Shown in pieces: positions 59,242 through 64,000 of a DNA stretch of 64,000 bases (the first letter of the stretch is position 1; each line of letters begins with the position of its first letter). This stretch comes from Adiantum capillus-veneris (lineage: Eukaryota; Streptophyta; Polypodiopsida; Polypodiales; Pteridaceae): assembly GCA_014529385.2 (NCBI GenBank), contig CM043959.1, positions 14,757,809 through 14,821,808 of the forward strand, in the 5' to 3' direction. Made by a program: the position numbers and the translations under genes. The notes under the pieces were generated by a model. The model was not told where the DNA came from and made no database searches. It saw only the letters and a program-made list of their open reading frames with translations.

Positions 59242-60175
59242 TGAAGAGAAGGAGCAGAAGCGTGTGTGTGTGTGTGTGTGTGAGTGTGCGGTGATGGAGA
59301 AGAAGAGAGGAATGAGACACAGGTTGTGGACTCCTATCACAATAGTGATTAGGGTTTTGAGTCCTTATTGATTTATGTACAATGAATAGTCAATGTTAGT
59401 TCCCGGTTAGTGTCCGGGCCGCCCAACACTCAAGCATGGCACATTGGGCTTTACCACCCCAACAACCTCCCACTTAAAGGACAATGTACCTTTAAGTTGG
59501 GGTGACAATGTATATGTACATACAATATAGGTAGACAATGTATATGATCATCTACCCAATGCACATGAGTGCCCGAAAATGTGCAAACCGCTCTGGAGGT
59601 AAGCCCTTGGTTAGAAGATCAGTAGGATTCTCACTGGTGTGAACCTTAGCAAGATGAAATTGCTTATCCTCAAGCACCTCGCAAATGAAGTGACACTTCA
59701 CATCCACATGCTTTGTCTTTGCATGAAACACTGGGTTCTTTGCCAATTGTATAGCACTCTAGCTATCACAATGTAACACAGGCATCTCAACATTGATTCC
59801 CAAGTCTCCCACTAGACGGCCAAGCCATATAGCTTCCTTGCAAGCTTCTGAAGCTACAACATATTCAGCCTCTGTAGTAGACAAGGTAATGCAATCTTGC
59901 AAACGAGATCGCCATGAGACTGCACCACCAGTGAGTTCAAAGACATAGCCAGAAGTTGACCTTCTCTTGTCCAAGTCTCCTGCATAATCCGCATCCGTGT
60001 AACCCATGACATAGAGTTCCTTTCTTCCAAAGCAAATGCACATGTCTTTTGTACCATTCAAATATCTCAAACACTGCCTCCCAATGTTTCTTGCCTCGAT
60101 TTGACATATATTTGCTAACTACTCCGACTGCAAAAGCAATATCAGGACGTGTAGAAATCATAGCATATCCTAAGC
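59242..60175 (-). mobile_element. copia D, 5'-truncated, same family as C
   Basis: 3' LTR at 59242-59464 (TGTTGGGG start at 59464 on the minus strand; contains a (GT)n run at 59262-59282), polypurine tract CCTCCCACTT complement, then RNase H: DLLTKGLPPERFAHF, KNPVFHAKTKHVDVK, STSGYVFELTGGAVSWRSRL, STTEAEYVVASEACKEAIWL and MISTRPDIAFAVGVVSKYMS. Similarity ends at ~60175, just before the usual GSLMYAM block. The 312-bp frame 60070-59759 is open and well conserved, better preserved than in C. Confidence 0.9.
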
Positions 60176-62310
60176 AAGGAGGGCCTTCGCATGGGATACA
60201 ACAACACTTCCTTGGAAGGCATGGTACTCACGATATGCCATGATGTTTGCATGCATGCAGGAAGTGCAACAACACCTCTCTAGGAAGGCATTGCAAGCAT
60301 GCGTTACAGAATAATGCCATTCATATGCACCCCATCAAGAGTGATATTTGATACGTACGTTTCTACAAGTATTGCACATTTCATTGTGTCAATTTGGCTT
60401 TCCGTATATAAAATTACATGATGTGATTGCAAGTTCCATTAAGCCCAAATAGGGCCAAGACAAGCAGCACCAATGGTGATTAAAGTGCTGCATCAATCCT
60501 AAGCTACCGATCCATTATGTGCTCATATGACTGTGCATGTGGTGATTGCACGTACCACGCCATGCCAATGTGTATATAGCAACAAGATAGGGTTTCTAGG
60601 CCAACATCAATAGCCTTCCAAATCCACCAACAGATTGCCCACACTTGTGACACCACGTGGGGAACACCCCTTGTCTAGTAGGATGGATGAAATCATGACA
60701 TGGTCTAATAGGAAAAGGATGTAGCCTCTCTAGCCAATGGATGTAAAGTATCAAGCCTATTTAAGAAGCTATTCTCTAATCAATCAATTGCATTTTGAGT
60801 TTACTTCATTGTGTCTACTCTCTACCCTATTGCTCTTGTTATTGCCATAGCCTAATCCCTAATCCTAATCAGTCTAACCCTAACTCTAGGAACATGGTAG
60901 AGCTAAGGCTACATCCACCATATCCCAATGCTCACCATCGATGATTTGGGAGACGCTTCCACTCCCTACTAACTCTATACAGATTGTGCTTATTTGGCTT
61001 AAGCCATCCTGGTAAACTTTTTTGCAACTCCCAAAGGGGACAACGTTTGTTTTTAGTAATTGTGCTTTCCTATAATTGCAACTCTTTATGATGTCAATTT
61101 TGGAAAATCAAGTTCTTACTTTCCTATTATTTCCTCAAACTTGCATGCATTAGTCAATGGCTACTCCAATGCTAATGACAAGTTTGGCTTATTCTTTGTG
61201 AATTTCAAGAGCCAATTTGTCTTTTTTTCTAGACCCTGCATGCACTTGCTAGTGATTGCCCATTGCCACATACAAGATTCTAATGTTTTCTTGCAAATCC
61301 AATGATGGATTATGCTTCCTTTATGTTTCTTGGACTTACATGCATTTATGGGTGAATGTGGACCACTACAAATGACAAGTTTGTAGTGTAATTTGACAAT
61401 TGCTTCCCTATTAGGTATCATCCAGTGATATCCACTTGATGATTCTTCTATCAAATTACAACAATACGATTATGCATGCTATGGTGGTCCACTATAGTCA
61501 ACACATAATTCCTTAATTGATAGTGATCACATGGATCATGGGTTACTGGATGTGCATCTCTTTTTGAGTAGTTCAATTGATGCCTATATTCCGAGGCTTC
61601 ACATTAAACTACTAGATTTCTAGGGTACATTGTCTCCCATGCTTGTTTTGATTATGTATACCAAGTCACTTGGGTCAGTGTGTAGATAGGTCTAGTAATA
61701 TTGCTATTGTAATGTTTTTCTCTAGAAGGGAGTGATCACCATCATTTGCTTTGCTTGTCTGCTCTTTTGATGTGATAGCAACTTGTCTCTCCCTTGTCAA
61801 TCAAGCTTACAAGTAGTAGATACATTTGTAAATGTTGGCTATCTCTTGGATACATTTTCTACTATTATCCAGGCATGAGTTTTTTCTCGTTTCTCTTGAG
61901 ATCCATACCTAGATAGATTGGTACTTATGTTTGATTCTTGATCTAACATTGTTCCAGTACGTATTTGGCCATTGAACTCTCTATTTGAACTTGGAGCACT
62001 GGATAACTGCATAAAATTACATGCTCTCATATGTGGTCTATTCAAGTTGTATCAACCTTATGTATGTTTTTCTACTCGCACAGTTTTGGTGAGAGAGACC
62101 ATTCAGGCACCTAACAATTGGCCGTGGTTCTCTCTCTCTCTACTTTTTGGGTAGGATATATAGAACGACTACTTACATAGACACAAACCTACTCAAGTAT
62201 GGCAAAAGTCTTCTAGTTAATACTATGAATAACTCAGCCTGTGAATGAAAGATTACTCTTCTACTCTTTGTCTCTACCATTAAATAAGTTGAATTGTTGA
62301 ATAAAATTTA
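60176..62310. other. intergenic sequence, no feature recognised
   Basis: No frame, RNA gene or repeat I can support apart from a short imperfect direct repeat (AGGAAGGCAT-like) at 60200-60295. A few CCTAA-type words at 60849-60890 are not a telomere array. Confidence 0.5.
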
Positions 62311-62370
62311 AGCTCTTTTTTTCTCTTTCTCTCTTTCTCTACGTTACCTCTATCTCTCCCTCTCTCTACA

Positions 62371-62443
<73 letters not shown>

Positions 62444-62660
62444 CTTCTCTATCGCCCTTTCTCTCTCTATCTCTTTATCGCCCTTTTCCTCTCCATCTCC
62501 CTTTCCCTCTCTATCTCTTTCTCTCCCTCTCCCTATCTTCCTATCTATCTCCCTTTCCCTTTCTATCTCTATCTCTCTTTCTCTCCCTATCTTCCTCTCT
62601 ATCTCTATTTCCCTCTGTATCAATATTTCTCTCCCTCTATTTCTCTCTATCTCTCTCTAT
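62311..62660. repeat. pyrimidine-rich microsatellite tract with (CT)n core
   Basis: CT/CCCT/TATCTC mixture with a pure CT run at 62374-62438. It adjoins the broken end of gypsy LTR F. Confidence 0.95.
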
Positions 62661-62689
62661 ATATTACAAGATGAGAGAACAAGATGTAG

Positions 62690-62919
62690 TCTTACAAGAA
62701 AGAAGTATTTTTCTCACATATATTCACTCTTAGAGCATAGATTAGCATAGTGATAATGAAGATGGAGAAGATGATAAGCATGCTTTGAAGCTTGACTTTT
62801 GCTTGGGTTTTCATTCCATAGCCAAGAGGTTTTGGTGAGGTTCTCAACTTCTCAAGCTTGGACAAGGAGATGACTTGTGCTCAACACATACCATAATGAG
62901 AATGTGTGTGTGAGGCTCG

Positions 62920-62971
<52 letters not shown>

Positions 62972-63698
62972 CATCCTGAAACTTTACTCTAACTTGCTGC
63001 TCATTGGCTCAAGCCTAGGACTAGCCAATGAGAGGCTTTCTACGTATCAAGCAAGAGGTGTAGCATTTTGACAAATGTCCTTCTTTCCCTCTTTGAGAGA
63101 GAGCTTAATTTATTAATTAATTGAAGCTAAATTCTTATTGGTTCCCTAGGTTAATTGGCCAATAGGAATTAAGCTTGCCAATGGTTTGTTGAATTCTCGT
63201 TGGACCCCTTGGTAGATTGTCCAATAGGAATAAAGGAGGTCCTAATTCTTATTGATCCTTTTATTGGGATTCTCTATATTAATTTTTAAGCTTCTTTTAA
63301 TTAAGCTTAATTCTCATTGGTCCTTCATATAGGCCATCCGATAGGATTCAAGCTCAATTGGGAACAACATAGCTAGGGGCCTGACATGTGTCCTTTATGC
63401 TTCATGTGGAAGGGTGACTCTTGGTGAGTGAGCGAGCGAGTGACTGAGTGAGTGTGTGTGTTCTCTCTCATCCTCCTACATGTAGGACTCGCCCCCTCCT
63501 TTGTAGGAGTTTGTGTTGACTTTTAGCTCAAGCACCTCAACCCTAGCTTGCCTAAGGTCTAATGTTATCCATAGTCTTATCTAATGGTCCTAGGCCTAAG
63601 GACTATTAACCCTAACCTTTGGAAGCTTTAATGAAGCTAACTCTAAGGTATTTTAAGATCCATTAGTGTACATTGCTCGTTGGTAGACTATCTCCTTT
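62690..63698 (-). repeat. gypsy LTR fragment F
   Basis: Aligned in order with LTRs A-C (CATAGCCAAGAGG, CAAGCTTGGA, CCAATGAGAGGC, CTTGACATGTGTCC-like, GGTAGACTATCTCCTTTT). The TGTAAC end is replaced by the CT tract and the other end is cut by LTR G at 63699. Has (GA)n at 62922-62968. More diverged than A-C. Confidence 0.8.
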
Positions 63699-63869
63699 TG
63701 TAAGACACACAGGAGACTGCATACCGAATCCTCCCCCAGCCAACCTTTTACAGAGTAGTCCATGGCCCTTAACCCTAATAGGATCCCCTGTCCACACAAA
63801 CAGTCTGGCCCTTGCCCTAGATCCTTGACCCCCCTAGGTCGGGCCCTCCCCATGGCCCTTGGCCTGACA
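63699..63869 (-). repeat. gypsy LTR G, inserted in LTR F
   Basis: 171 bp, TGTAAGACAC...GGCCTGACA in plus reading, GC-rich. On the minus strand it starts TGTCAGG right after AAGGGGGAAGTAA, a polypurine tract (63870-63885). Left junction is exactly where F stops matching its relatives; 5-bp flank CCTTT. Confidence 0.8.
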
Positions 63870-63885
63870 TTACTTCCCCCTTGGA

Positions 63886-64000
63886 GAATAGTTTTTGTCC
63901 TCGAAAACAAAAGTGAAAAACATATTTTGAAGAGCACTAATGTTTTTGACAGTGGCGTCCTTGCTAGATGCAGCTGTCTAGGTGACCAAAACACTGTGCA
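63886..64000 (-). pseudogene. C-terminus of gypsy G Pol, runs off window
   Basis: Minus strand reads ALQNMFFTFVFEDKNYSPRG then stop, overlapping the polypurine tract. LQ..FP.F.LEDK is how many plant chromovirus-type gypsy Pol proteins end. An in-frame stop upstream (LVT-stop-TAASS) shows decay. The rest of the element lies to the right. Confidence 0.7.

Noticed and set aside
60849-60890. CCTAA-like words resembling telomere repeat
   Set aside because: Only a few irregular words, not a tandem CCCTAAA array.

Overview
This window looks like a transposon-rich intergenic stretch of a land-plant nuclear genome, most likely a large one. It is AT-rich and mostly decayed Ty1/copia and Ty3/gypsy retrotransposons with long (CT)n/(GA)n microsatellites. 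The one convincing host gene is a jasmonate ZIM-domain (JAZ/TIFY) repressor split by GT-AG introns. I cannot fix the lineage further; a fern, gymnosperm or other repeat-rich plant would fit. Almost every retroelement frame is broken.

Layout. 1-2220 (-): decayed copy 1 of an unrecognised transposase-like family, here called GDLK after a shared motif; it runs off the left edge. 2587-6292 (-): deleted copia element A. 8038-13751 (+): full-structure copia element B with LTRs, PBS, PPT and a perfect 5-bp TSD. 13757-17975: unrecognised relic sequence. 17976-22205 (-): truncated gypsy element 1. 22599-24453 and 32372-33560 (+): GDLK copy 2, split by gypsy element 2 (24454-32371, -). 33652-33991 (+): histone H3-like relic. 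33992-37502 and 40667-43474: two copies of a composite repeat with partial gypsy LTRs, a long hairpin and a palindrome array. 46318-49136 (+): internally deleted copia element C with a perfect 5-bp TSD. 56171-57417 (-): JAZ gene. 57993-58450: Mutator-like MITE with 9-bp TSD and a tRNA-like insert. 58695-58885 (-): tRNA-derived SINE. 59242-60175 (-): truncated copia D, same family as C. 62690-64000 (-): gypsy LTR fragment F interrupted by another gypsy lineage (LTR G plus Pol end) that leaves the window on the right.

The insertions give a relative history. GDLK copy 2 predates gypsy 2, LTR F predates gypsy G, and copia B and C landed in sequence that was already decaying or non-coding. The four readable primer-binding sites each differ by one base from the plant initiator-Met tRNA consensus. 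The most novel content is the GDLK pair on opposite strands: similarity between the two copies continues across the gypsy 2 insertion, which lets the family's motif order be read.
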